Origin: Roseomonas sp. KE2513
GTDB taxonomy: Bacteria; Pseudomonadota; Alphaproteobacteria; Acetobacterales; Acetobacteraceae
DNA: 64,000 nucleotides
NCBI RefSeq assembly: GCF_016107305.1
Contig: NZ_RCVR01000003.1
Location: 1 to 64,000, forward strand
Direction: 5' to 3'
The notes under the pieces are model-generated. The model did not search any database and was not told the DNA's origin. It saw nothing but the letters and a program-made list of their open reading frames with translations. This document shows, one piece after another, positions 56,867 through 64,000 of this stretch. Numbering within the stretch: the first letter of the stretch is position 1; every line of letters begins with the position of its first letter. Both the position numbers and the translations under genes were made by a program.

Positions 56867-58072
56867 TTATCGATGGCCCGGTCGCCCGCCGGCCTGGTGG
56901 GCGTTGGGGAACCAAGCGCTGGGGCCGCGCTCCATGTTGCGGCGGGTTTCGAAGCGGCGGCCGGGCATGGGGGCGCGCTCGCCGAAGGGCTGGGTGCCGG
57001 CCGGGATGGGGTTGGCGCCGCTGACGGAGAGGGCGCGGCCGGGCCCGCCGTGGAGTTCGAGGACGTGGCGGCCGGGCGCGAGGGGACCCGGCCTGCCGGG
57101 AATGGCGAGGGCCGGGCCGAGGAGGAGGAGGCCGTCGCCGAAGCCGATCTCGGCCTCCATCAGCACGCGGGGGGTGCCGAGATAGGCGGGGGGGTCGCGC
57201 ATCAGGCGGTCCGCCTCGACCTCGTCGGCGAGGAGGAGGCCGTTCTCGATGCGGCCGCGGGCGATGACGGGGCCATCCGGCGGCAGGACAAGGCCGGGAC
57301 GGACGAGGAGGGGCAGGTTGCCGATCCGGGTCCTGCCGGCGGGGGTGTCCGGGCGCGAGAGGCGGCCGAGGACGAGGCTGGGGGCGTCGGGGGCGCGGGG
57401 GTCGATGCGGGTGGCGATGAGGGTGCCGTCGGGGGAGCGGAGGCCGCTGACGAGCACCGCCTCGCCCACCCGCCAGCGGCGGTTGGCGGGGAGGGCGCCG
57501 GCGGTGGCGACGCGCTGGCCGGCGATGCGGAGGGCGCCGTCCTCCACCGCTTCGACCGAGCCGGCGAGCTCGTGGCGGACGGCGATGCGGCGGGCGCGGA
57601 GGGCGGTGTCCTGGCCCTCGGCCTCGACGATAACAACTTGGCCGACGCGCAGCGCTGCGGGCGGGGCCGGGCCGTCCATGAAGGCGATAGGCTGGGCCGG
57701 GTCGTAGTCCACGTGAAGGCCGTTGACGCAGATGCTGCCGAAGCCGGTCACGACGCCGACGATGCCGGTGCGCGTGTTGCCGATGCCTGTGCTGTTGATC
57801 TCCGTGCGGCTGATTCCAGTGCCGCCGATGCCGCGATCGCCCTCGGCGGAGGCGAGGATGGCGGGGGGTGCGGCCTCGGTCCCCGTGCCGTTGACTCCGG
57901 TGCCGCCGATGCCGCGGTCGCCGTCGGCAAGGGTGGTGGGAGGCGGGCCGCCGTCGGGGCCGGCGTGGCAGGCCGCGGAGACGGGCGGGACGGTGGGGCG
58001 CGGGGCGGCGCAGGCGGCCAGCAAGGCCAGGGCCGCGAGGGCGGGAAGCGGGCGGTGCTGCGCGCGGCTCAT
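56867..58072 (-). CDS. DUF5666-containing lipoprotein
   Basis: A 401-aa protein. The signal peptide LPALAALALLAAC has a lipobox cysteine, so it is likely membrane-anchored in the periplasm. Two copies of GDRGIGGTG precede IVGVVTGFGSICVNGLHVDY, the start of a DUF5666-type OB-like repeat region that goes on to about residue 350. Its function is unknown. It overlaps the DUF6502 gene by 4 bp (ATGA); these two families often lie together, suggesting shared work. Confidence 0.85.
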   Translation of the reverse strand: MSRAQHRPLPALAALALLAACAAPRPTVPPVSAACHAGPDGGPPPTTLADGDRGIGGTGVNGTGTEAAPPAILASAEGDRGIGGTGISRTEINSTGIGNTRTGIVGVVTGFGSICVNGLHVDYDPAQPIAFMDGPAPPAALRVGQVVIVEAEGQDTALRARRIAVRHELAGSVEAVEDGALRIAGQRVATAGALPANRRWRVGEAVLVSGLRSPDGTLIATRIDPRAPDAPSLVLGRLSRPDTPAGRTRIGNLPLLVRPGLVLPPDGPVIARGRIENGLLLADEVEADRLMRDPPAYLGTPRVLMEAEIGFGDGLLLLGPALAIPGRPGPLAPGRHVLELHGGPGRALSVSGANPIPAGTQPFGERAPMPGRRFETRRNMERGPSAWFPNAHQAGGRPGHR

Positions 58073-58950
58073 GGGGTGGCCTCGCCCGGGGTGGCGGCGG
58101 GGCGGAGGGGCTCGTCCTCGAGGTAGAGGTAGATGCCGAGATTCACGCGGCGGGTGGGTGTTCCGGGCTCCGCCTCGCCCTCCTCGAGCAGGGAGAGGGC
58201 CATGCGGTTGAGGTCGAGGAGGAGGCGCGAGGCGCCCTCCCGCCCGGCGGCTTCCAGGCGGGCGGCGGCCTCGGGGCGGAGGCGGTCGTAGTGGAGGCTG
58301 CGGTCGAGGAAGGGCGGGTCTCCGGCTGCGGAGACGTTCGCCGCGGCCGCGGCCAGGTGATCGTGGAGGTTCCGGGCGAAATAGAAGAGCTGCCCCTCGA
58401 CGTGGCGGTTGGGAAGGAAGGCGGAGCGGTGCAGGCGCACGCGCTCGTCCTCCCCCACGGTGACGAGGCCGGCCTCAACCCAGTTGTCGAGCACGGTGCG
58501 CGGCCGGAGGTCGGTGGTGACGGAGGCGACCAGCGCGTCGAAGGCGGCGCGGGTAAGGGGCAGGGGGTGGCCGGCCTCGTCCGTATAGGCGGGCAGGCCG
58601 AGCCAGCGGCCGGCGATCTGGCTGCCCACGGTGACGACGGAGGGTACCTCCTCCGGCGGGATGGGGGCCTCGCGCAGGCGGCGGAGTTCCTTGCGGTGGA
58701 CGCCGGTGAGAAGGCTGAGGCGGCTGTCGGTGCGGGCGCGGGCGTCCTCGGCAAGGCCGGCGGCCACCTCGACATAGAGGCCGCGGAGGAGGTCGGCGAC
58801 GACGGGGAAGGTGAGACCGGCGCGGATCAGCAGGCGCACCAGCGGGCGCAGGAGACGGCGCAGCGGGCGGAGAAGGGCGTCGGCCGGCGGGGGGGCCGGG
58901 ATAGGCGGCTTGGCCGTGGGGAGAGGCTCGGCGGGGATGGGGGCGGGCAT
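58069..58950 (-). CDS. DUF6502 family protein, probable HTH regulator
   Basis: About 293 aa. After a Pro-rich N-terminus, LLRPLVRLLIRAGLTFP and VADLLRGLYVEVA match DUF6502, followed by an HTH-like SRLSLLTGVHRKELRRLRE. The remaining part is helical. It is divergent from a histidine kinase with a palindrome pair between, which it may bind. The start at 58950 lacks a clear SD. It is coupled to the DUF5666 lipoprotein gene downstream. Confidence 0.78.
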   Translation of the reverse strand: MPAPIPAEPLPTAKPPIPAPPPADALLRPLRRLLRPLVRLLIRAGLTFPVVADLLRGLYVEVAAGLAEDARARTDSRLSLLTGVHRKELRRLREAPIPPEEVPSVVTVGSQIAGRWLGLPAYTDEAGHPLPLTRAAFDALVASVTTDLRPRTVLDNWVEAGLVTVGEDERVRLHRSAFLPNRHVEGQLFYFARNLHDHLAAAAANVSAAGDPPFLDRSLHYDRLRPEAAARLEAAGREGASRLLLDLNRMALSLLEEGEAEPGTPTRRVNLGIYLYLEDEPLRPAATPGEATP

Positions 58951-58993
58951 CGGAACCGGAGAAGGAGGTGGGAGCGCTCTACCACGGGTGGGA

Positions 58994-59039
58994 TGTGGGA
59001 AAAAGTCCCACACAGCGTTGACGTGGGAAATATTCCCAC
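58994..59039. promoter_or_regulatory. Pair of palindromes between divergent genes
   Basis: TGTGGGA-AAAAG-TCCCACA (58994-59012) and GTGGGAA-ATA-TTCCCAC (59023-59039) share the half-site TTCCCAC/GTGGGA; a third half-site is at 59047-59053. Centres are about 28 bp apart, close to the same helix face after three turns. They lie 44-89 bp upstream of DUF6502 and 48-93 bp upstream of the kinase gene. Confidence 0.7.
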
Positions 59040-59086
59040 ATAGCATTCCCACCGGGCCGAAAGGCTTAGTTCGGGGATTTCCTGCC

Positions 59087-59767
59087 ATGACGCATCTCGC
59101 CCACCGCCCCCCTCCTCAGGCCGCTGCCCAGGATGCGCCCTGGTCTTCCGTGCCGCGCGAGGCCTCGCCGGAGGCGGAGGCGATCTCCGTGCGGTTACTG
59201 CGGCACCACACGAAGAACGCGCTGCAGCGGGTGCTTGCCGAGGTCTCCAAGGTGCGGGGGCTGCAGGAGGCGCGCGGTGGGCAGCGCGTGATGGAGGAGT
59301 TGGAGCGGCGGGTGATGCTGAGCGTCTCGCTCTCGGACGCGCTGTTCGGGATGACGCGCGAGCCGGGCGGGATGGAGGACCGGCTGCGGAGCGTCTGCGA
59401 GACGACGATCGAGCTGATGGCCGATCCCGACCAGGTGCTGCGGCTGGACATGACCGTGGAGGGCGAGTGCCCGCCGGCGCTGCGCAGAACGCTGCTGCGG
59501 GCGGCGCACGAGATGGTAGGGAACGCGGTAAAGCACGGGCTGCACGCGCGGCTGCTGGGGCATGTGCGGGTGCGGCTCTCGAGCGCGGCCGGGGCGACGC
59601 GGCTCCTCGTGGAGGATGACGGCTGGGGCTATGCCGGAGCGCGCGACGGGGGCGAGGGGCTGGGGCTGCTGCGCTCGCTGGCGGGGCTGCACGAGGGAAA
59701 GATGGCGCTCTATCGCATCCAGGACGGGACGCGGGCGGAAATGGAGCTGCCGCACCCGGAGGGGTGA
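59087..59767 (+). CDS. Histidine kinase-like protein, HisKA_2/HWE type
   Basis: A 226-aa cytoplasmic protein with no sensor domain. The dimerisation helix is LLRHHTKNALQRVLAEV with H40 in the phospho-acceptor place and K43-N44 kept. The ATPase part has HEMVGNAVKHGL (N-box), VEDDGWGY (G1) and GEGLGLLRSL (G2). It may receive its signal from a partner. It is divergent from DUF6502 with palindromes between. The start MTHLAHRPPP is the first ATG after the palindromes. Confidence 0.83.
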   Translation: MTHLAHRPPPQAAAQDAPWSSVPREASPEAEAISVRLLRHHTKNALQRVLAEVSKVRGLQEARGGQRVMEELERRVMLSVSLSDALFGMTREPGGMEDRLRSVCETTIELMADPDQVLRLDMTVEGECPPALRRTLLRAAHEMVGNAVKHGLHARLLGHVRVRLSSAAGATRLLVEDDGWGYAGARDGGEGLGLLRSLAGLHEGKMALYRIQDGTRAEMELPHPEG

Positions 59768-59933
59768 CGGGCGCCGAGGGAGATCGTCACTATTTCGATA
59801 GTATTCACAATGGCCGCTTAACGAAGCCGGAACGATGCTAAGCCGGGCCGGAGCGATTCACCGGTTCATCGCCCCTGTGGCAGTGGAAGAGATCGCTGTC
59901 CTGCGATCTCACCCCTTTCCGACGGGCCGATGC

Positions 59934-60713
59934 ATGCGGATGCTCTTGCTGGTGGCGGCGCTGTTCGCCGCGATGACGGGCTCCCGGGCCGAAGCGGCGC
60001 CGGAGCTTTCCGTGCGGATCTTCCAGGACGGCGTCTTCGTGCCGAATGTCGCGACCACGGCAGCGGGGAGCGCGCTCGTCATCAGCGGCGGCAGCGCCAA
60101 TTTCAGCGTGTTGGGTTCGGTGTGGTCGATCCCTCCCACGGCCACAACGGGCTACATCGACCTGCGGGAACTGACGATCAACAGCATCGGCAGCTTCGCC
60201 GTCGAGCATAGCCTCAGGCTGGAGATCACCGTCACTAACCTCGTCAACGCCTATCCCGGCACGGCCTTCGCGGGCGTCGGCAGCGTGTTCACCTCCGAGG
60301 CCCTGGCGGGATCGGGGCTGATCCGCGACGTGACGATGAGCAGCTACGCCGACGGGAGCAATGCCGCCTTCGGGAAGGGCGAACTCGTCGCCTCCCGGAG
60401 CGGGGCAAACGGTGCCCTCGGCAGTTCGGGGGCCATCGCGGGTTATCCCTCCCTACCGGGCTCGCTCTTCTCCGAGACGCTGGCGATCACGGCAACGGTC
60501 GGCGGCGCGGGGGCGGGCATCAATGCGCGGGCGAGTGTCTATCCTGGCCCTTTTCCACAGACGGCATCGCTGATCTTCAATGCCACCTCTGGTCCTCCAC
60601 TGGCGATGGTGCAGGTGGTGGCGATCCCCGAGCCGGCCTCGCTCGGGCTTTTCGGCCTCGCCCTTGCCGGGCTGGTGCTGGTCCGGCGCCGGCTGTCCTC
60701 CCGACGGGGCTGA
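59934..60713 (+). CDS. PEP-CTERM sorting-domain protein
   Basis: A 259-aa exported protein. The signal peptide is MRMLLLVAALFAAMTGSRAEA; the mature part is beta-rich and Ser/Gly/Ala-rich without a recognised domain; IPEPASLGLFG, a helix and RRRLSSRRG end the protein as a PEP-CTERM signal. An upstream ATG in frame would hide the signal peptide. The 166-bp gap before it has AT-rich words but no sure promoter. Confidence 0.85.
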   Translation: MRMLLLVAALFAAMTGSRAEAAPELSVRIFQDGVFVPNVATTAAGSALVISGGSANFSVLGSVWSIPPTATTGYIDLRELTINSIGSFAVEHSLRLEITVTNLVNAYPGTAFAGVGSVFTSEALAGSGLIRDVTMSSYADGSNAAFGKGELVASRSGANGALGSSGAIAGYPSLPGSLFSETLAITATVGGAGAGINARASVYPGPFPQTASLIFNATSGPPLAMVQVVAIPEPASLGLFGLALAGLVLVRRRLSSRRG

Positions 60714-60793
60714 CCGACCCGGCCCGGCGGTAGGGCTGACGGCGGCGGCCCGCCGACCTAACCTGTGCCCCAGGGTTACAGGGGTTTGCCTGC

Positions 60794-62182
60794 ATGCATG
60801 ATCTGGCGGTCCGGGGCGGCACGGTCGTTCTCGGCGGGGCGGTGGTCCGCTGCGATATCGGTGTCTCGGGCGGGCGGATCGCCGCCATCGCGGAGCGGAT
60901 CGAGGACGCGGCCGAGGTGGTGCGGGCGGACGGGCTGCTGGTGCTGCCGGGCGGGGTCGATACGCACTGCCACATCGAGGAGCCCTTCCCGGAGGGCGGG
61001 TTCCAGGAGGAGAGCTGGGAGAGCGCCTCGCGCTCGGCCTTTGCCGGCGGCACCACCTCGGTCGTCGCGCATACGCCGCAGTTCAAGGGCGGCGGGCTGA
61101 TGGAGCAGCACCGGGCGGCGCGGGAGCGGGCCGGGCGGGCGATGATCGACTACGGCTTCCACCAGATCGTCGCCGATCCCTCCGAGGCCGCGATGGCGGA
61201 GGTGCCGGCGCTGGTGGCGGATGGGGTGGGGAGCCTGAAGGCCTTCCTCACCTACGACGCGCTGCATCTCGACGATGCAGGCTTCCTGCGGGTGCTGCAG
61301 GTGGCGCGGCAGAACGGGCTGATGGTGCATGTGCACTGCGAGAACTACGACGCCATCAATCTCGCGACCCGCACGCTGCTGGCGGCGGGCTGCACGGCGC
61401 CGAAATACCATGCGGTGTCCCGCCCGCCCGTGGTGGAGCGGGAGGCGACGGCGCGGGCGATCGCGCTGGCGGAGCTGGTGGGGCAGCCGCTGCACATCTT
61501 CCACGTCTCCTGCGCCGAGGTGGCGGAGGAGATCGCGCGGGCCCAGGCGCGGGGGCTGCCGGTGAAGGGCGAGACCTGCCCGCAGTACTTCACCCTGACC
61601 GCCGACGACATGGACCGGCCGGGCTTCGAGGGCGCGAAGTTCATGTGCAGCCCGGCGCCGCGGACGGCGGCGGACCACGAGGGGATCTGGGGGATGCTGC
61701 GGCGGGGCGTGCTGGATGTCGTCACCTCGGACCATTGCGGGTTCTCCTACGAGGGGGACCGGGGGAAGGCGAAGAACGGGCGCGATGCCTCCTTCGACGC
61801 GATCCCGAACGGGATCCCGGGGCTGGCGGCGCGGCTGCCGCTGGTCTTCTCCGAGGGGGTGTCGAAGGGGCGGATCGATCTTCCAGCCTTCGCGCAGCTG
61901 GTGGCGGAGAACCCGGCGCGGATCGCCAACCTCTACCCGCGCAAGGGGGTGATCGCGGTGGGGAGCGACGCCGACCTCGTGCTCTGGGACCCGACGCGTG
62001 AGGTGACGCTCACCAACGAGCTGATGCAGCACGCCATCGACTACACCCCCTATGAGGGGATGGCGGTGACGGGCTGGCCGCTGGTGACGATCCGGCGGGG
62101 CGAGGTGGTGATGCGGGACGGGGTGGTGAGTGCTGCACCCGGTTCCGGGCAGTGGCTGCCGCGCCCTGCCCGGCCTGTCTGA
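60794..62182 (+). CDS. Dihydropyrimidinase / D-hydantoinase
   Basis: A 462-aa amidohydrolase. GGVDTHCHIEEP holds the first metal ligands; the carboxylated lysine is in SLKAFLTYD; VHVHCEN and HIFHVSC supply histidines and VTSDHCGF the aspartate. It opens dihydropyrimidine or hydantoin rings. The start is ATG at 60794. The downstream hydantoinase-A gene points to a pathway for hydantoin-like or oxoproline-like compounds. Confidence 0.9.
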   Translation: MHDLAVRGGTVVLGGAVVRCDIGVSGGRIAAIAERIEDAAEVVRADGLLVLPGGVDTHCHIEEPFPEGGFQEESWESASRSAFAGGTTSVVAHTPQFKGGGLMEQHRAARERAGRAMIDYGFHQIVADPSEAAMAEVPALVADGVGSLKAFLTYDALHLDDAGFLRVLQVARQNGLMVHVHCENYDAINLATRTLLAAGCTAPKYHAVSRPPVVEREATARAIALAELVGQPLHIFHVSCAEVAEEIARAQARGLPVKGETCPQYFTLTADDMDRPGFEGAKFMCSPAPRTAADHEGIWGMLRRGVLDVVTSDHCGFSYEGDRGKAKNGRDASFDAIPNGIPGLAARLPLVFSEGVSKGRIDLPAFAQLVAENPARIANLYPRKGVIAVGSDADLVLWDPTREVTLTNELMQHAIDYTPYEGMAVTGWPLVTIRRGEVVMRDGVVSAAPGSGQWLPRPARPV

Positions 62183-62215
62183 GGCGGCGTTCGGGCCCCT
62201 TTCTCTTGGCCTTCC

Positions 62216-62243
62216 AACCGGAGCGCCCTGGCGGCGCCCGGTT
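62216..62243 (+). terminator. Hairpin between the dihydropyrimidinase and hyuA
   Basis: AACCGG pairs with CCGGTT, and GCGCC with GGCGC inside, with one bulged base, followed by TTCCTTTCC. It lies 34 bp past the stop. It is weak as a terminator and hyuA may still be read through. Confidence 0.45.
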
Positions 62244-62281
62244 TCCTTTCCCCTGTTCATGCTCTGTAGAGGCGGTTTTCC

Positions 62282-64000
62282 ATGCAGCCTTCCTGGGACT
62301 TCTGGGTCGATCGCGGCGGCACCTTCACCGATGTGATCGGGCGTGATCCGGCGGGGCGGCTGCACGCACGGAAGGTGCTTTCCGAAAATCCGGGGGCCTA
62401 CCGGGACGCGGCGGTGCACGGCATCCGGCTGCATCTCGGGCTGGCCGCGGGGGCGCCGATCCCCGCAGGGGCGGTGGGCGAGGTGCGGATGGGCACGACG
62501 GTGGCCACCAACGCGCTGCTGGAACGGAAGGGCGAGCGGACGGCGCTGGTGACCACGCGCGGTTTCCGGGACGCGCTGGCGATCGGGCACCAGGCGCGGG
62601 GCGATATCTTCGCGCGGCGGGTGGTGAAGCCCTCCCTTCTCTACGCGCGGGTGGAGGAGATCGGCGAGCGGGTGCGGGCGGACGGCACGGTGGAGGCGGC
62701 GCTCGACGAGGGGGAGCTGCGCGCGGTGCTGGAGGGGCTGCGGGCAGAGGGGTTCCGGTCGCTGGCAATCGTGTTCCTGCATTCCTGGAAGCACCCAGCG
62801 CATGAGGCGGCCGCCGCCGCGATGGCGCGGGGAATGGGGTTCGAGCAGGTTTCGGCCAGCCACGAGGTGGGGCCGCTGATCAAGCTCGTCGGGCGCGGCG
62901 ATACGACGGTGGTGGACGCCTATCTCTCGCCGGTGCTGCGGCGCTACGTGGCGCAGGTGGAGGAGGAGCTGGACGTCCCACGGACGGGGGCGCGGGTGAT
63001 GTTCATGACCTCCGCCGGGGGGCTGACGGCGGCCTCGCTGTTCCAGGGGCGGGACGCGATCCTCTCGGGACCGGCGGGCGGTGTGGTGGCGCTGGCGCGG
63101 ACGGGGGCGGAGGCCGGCTTCGAGCGGGTGATCGGCTTCGACATGGGCGGCACCTCCACGGATGTGGCGCATTACGCCGGGCAGTTCGAGCGGGCGCAGG
63201 AGACGGAGGTGGCGGGCGTTCGGATGCGTGCGCCGATGATGCTCGTGCATACCGTGGCCGCGGGCGGCGGGAGCATCGTGCGCTACGCCGACGGGCGGCT
63301 GCGCGTAGGGCCGGAGAGCGCGGGGGCGGATCCCGGGCCGGCCTGCTACCGGCGTGGCGGGCCGCTGACGGTGACCGATTGCAACGTCATGACGGGCAAG
63401 CTGGTGCCGGACCTCTTCCCTGCGATCTTCGGGCCGGGGCAGGACCAGCCGCTGGACGTGGCGGCGGTGCGGACGGGGTTCGAAGCACTGGCGGCGGAGA
63501 TGGGGGGCGGCCGCAGCCCGGAGGCGGTGGCGGACGGGGCGCTGCGGATCGCCGTGGCCGGGATGGCGGAGGCGATCAAGACGATCTCCGTGCAGCGGGG
63601 CTACGACATCACGCGCTATGTACTGAACGCCTTCGGCGGGGCCTCGGGGCAGCACGCCTGCTTGGTGGCGGACGCGCTGGCGATGACGCGGGTGCTGATC
63701 CATCCCTTCTCCGGGTTGCTCTCGGCCTATGGGATGGGGCTGGCGGATATCCGATCGCTCCGGCAGCGGACCTTGGATCTGCCGCTTTCCGACGCGGCGC
63801 TGCTGGGGGCGGAAGGGGCACTGGCGACGCTGGCGGGCGAGGCGCGGGCGGAGGTGCTCGGGCAAGGCGTCGCGGCGGGGGCGCTCTCGACCCGGATCGC
63901 GCTGCTGCTGCGCTATGCGGGGACGGATACGCCGTTGGAGGTGCCGGCGCTGGAGCTCGCGGGCGAGGCGGCGGTGAGCGCGGGCGGGCTGCGAGCCGCG
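62282..64000 (+). CDS. hyuA: HyuA/5-oxoprolinase-type hydantoinase subunit A (3'-truncated)
   Basis: 573 codons to the window edge of a protein usually near 680-700 aa. [17 protein letters not shown] is the N-terminal nucleotide-binding motif; [42 protein letters not shown] and [14 protein letters not shown] are conserved. With HyuB it hydrolyses N-methylhydantoin or 5-oxoproline-like rings with ATP. The SD GAGGCGG precedes ATG 62282. HyuB is expected just beyond the edge. Confidence 0.92.
   Translation, partial: MQPSWDFWVDRGGTFTDVIGRDPAGRLHARKVLSENPGAYRDAAVHGIRLHLGLAAGAPIPAGAVGEVRMGTTVATNALLERKGERTALVTTRGFRDALAIGHQARGDIFARRVVKPSLLYARVEEIGERVRADGTVEAALDEGELRAVLEGLRAEGFRSLAIVFLHSWKHPAHEAAAAAMARGMGFEQVSASHEVGPLIKLVGRGDTTVVDAYLSPVLRRYVAQVEEELDVPRTGARVMFMTSAGGLTAASLFQGRDAILSGPAGGVVALARTGAEAGFERVIGFDMGGTSTDVAHYAGQFERAQETEVAGVRMRAPMMLVHTVAAGGGSIVRYADGRLRVGPESAGADPGPACYRRGGPLTVTDCNVMTGKLVPDLFPAIFGPGQDQPLDVAAVRTGFEALAAEMGGGRSPEAVADGALRIAVAGMAEAIKTISVQRGYDITRYVLNAFGGASGQHACLVADALAMTRVLIHPFSGLLSAYGMGLADIRSLRQRTLDLPLSDAALLGAEGALATLAGEARAEVLGQGVAAGALSTRIALLLRYAGTDTPLEVPALELAGEAAVSAGGLRAA

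Noticed and set aside
60794-62182. Dihydroorotase instead of dihydropyrimidinase
   Set aside because: Length, the SLKAFLTYD lysine region and the downstream hyuA fit the hydantoinase/dihydropyrimidinase group better.

Overview
The window is very GC-rich (roughly 70% or more by eye) apart from one AT-richer island. Gene order is typical of an alphaproteobacterium: trpF/trpB/trpA with pyrF, aroA-cmk-rpsA, ftsE-ftsX-YdcF-plsC with a divergent MJ0042 zinc-ribbon gene, IalB-rlmN, and the giant NAD-glutamate dehydrogenase. The style fits Acetobacteraceae (Roseomonas-like), but that assignment is inference. No rRNA, tRNA or CRISPR array was seen.

Layout. 0-13.9 kb: end of a DUF2332 gene, an MFS exporter behind NAD-GDH, a JmjC-type oxygenase coupled to an OmpA-like protein, folC and accD, and a CbpA/CbpM chaperone pair coupled to a degenerate PAS/HWE kinase. 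14-22.6 kb: a secreted-protein/TAXI/membrane-protein cassette, then trpA-trpB-EamA-trpF-pyrF and a PaiB-type regulator. 22.6-26.2 kb: a polytopic membrane protein, argG and a transposase-like gene. 26.2-30.1 kb: a low-GC island with only two genes, a 1037-aa HD + GHKL ATPase and a 2-TM SLATT-type protein; this is a candidate undescribed defence module. 30.4-38.8 kb: PEP-CTERM proteins, AraC/DUF2000, rlmN/IalB, a methyltransferase, MarR and YdcF. 38.4-43.2 kb: aroA-cmk-rpsA. 43.4-51.2 kb: a small unknown operon, a hybrid histidine kinase, queC, and the ftsEX/plsC cluster. 51.2-56.3 kb: DnaA-box-like sites in an AT-rich patch, ChaC-like, DUF2125, ABC exporter and phosphoesterase genes. 56.3-64 kb: a DUF5666/DUF6502 pair facing a histidine kinase across palindromes, a third PEP-CTERM protein, a dihydropyrimidinase and the start of HyuA.

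The most striking non-coding signal is a dispersed intergenic element of about 190-240 bp. It is present in ten copies plus remnants, always intergenic or at a gene end and in both orientations. Each well-kept copy carries four hairpins in fixed order (hp1-hp4). hp1 has a GNRA-type GGAA loop and is followed by a conserved T-rich stretch. In most copies hp1 lies about 20 bp past a stop codon, and hp4 often lies close to the 3' end of the opposing gene. Stems vary between copies mostly by paired substitutions, which points to selection on structure. Two spacer-length subfamilies are visible.

Start codons were chosen from family conservation, SD sequences and stop/start overlaps. Many genes are coupled by 1-11 bp overlaps with GTG or TTG starts.
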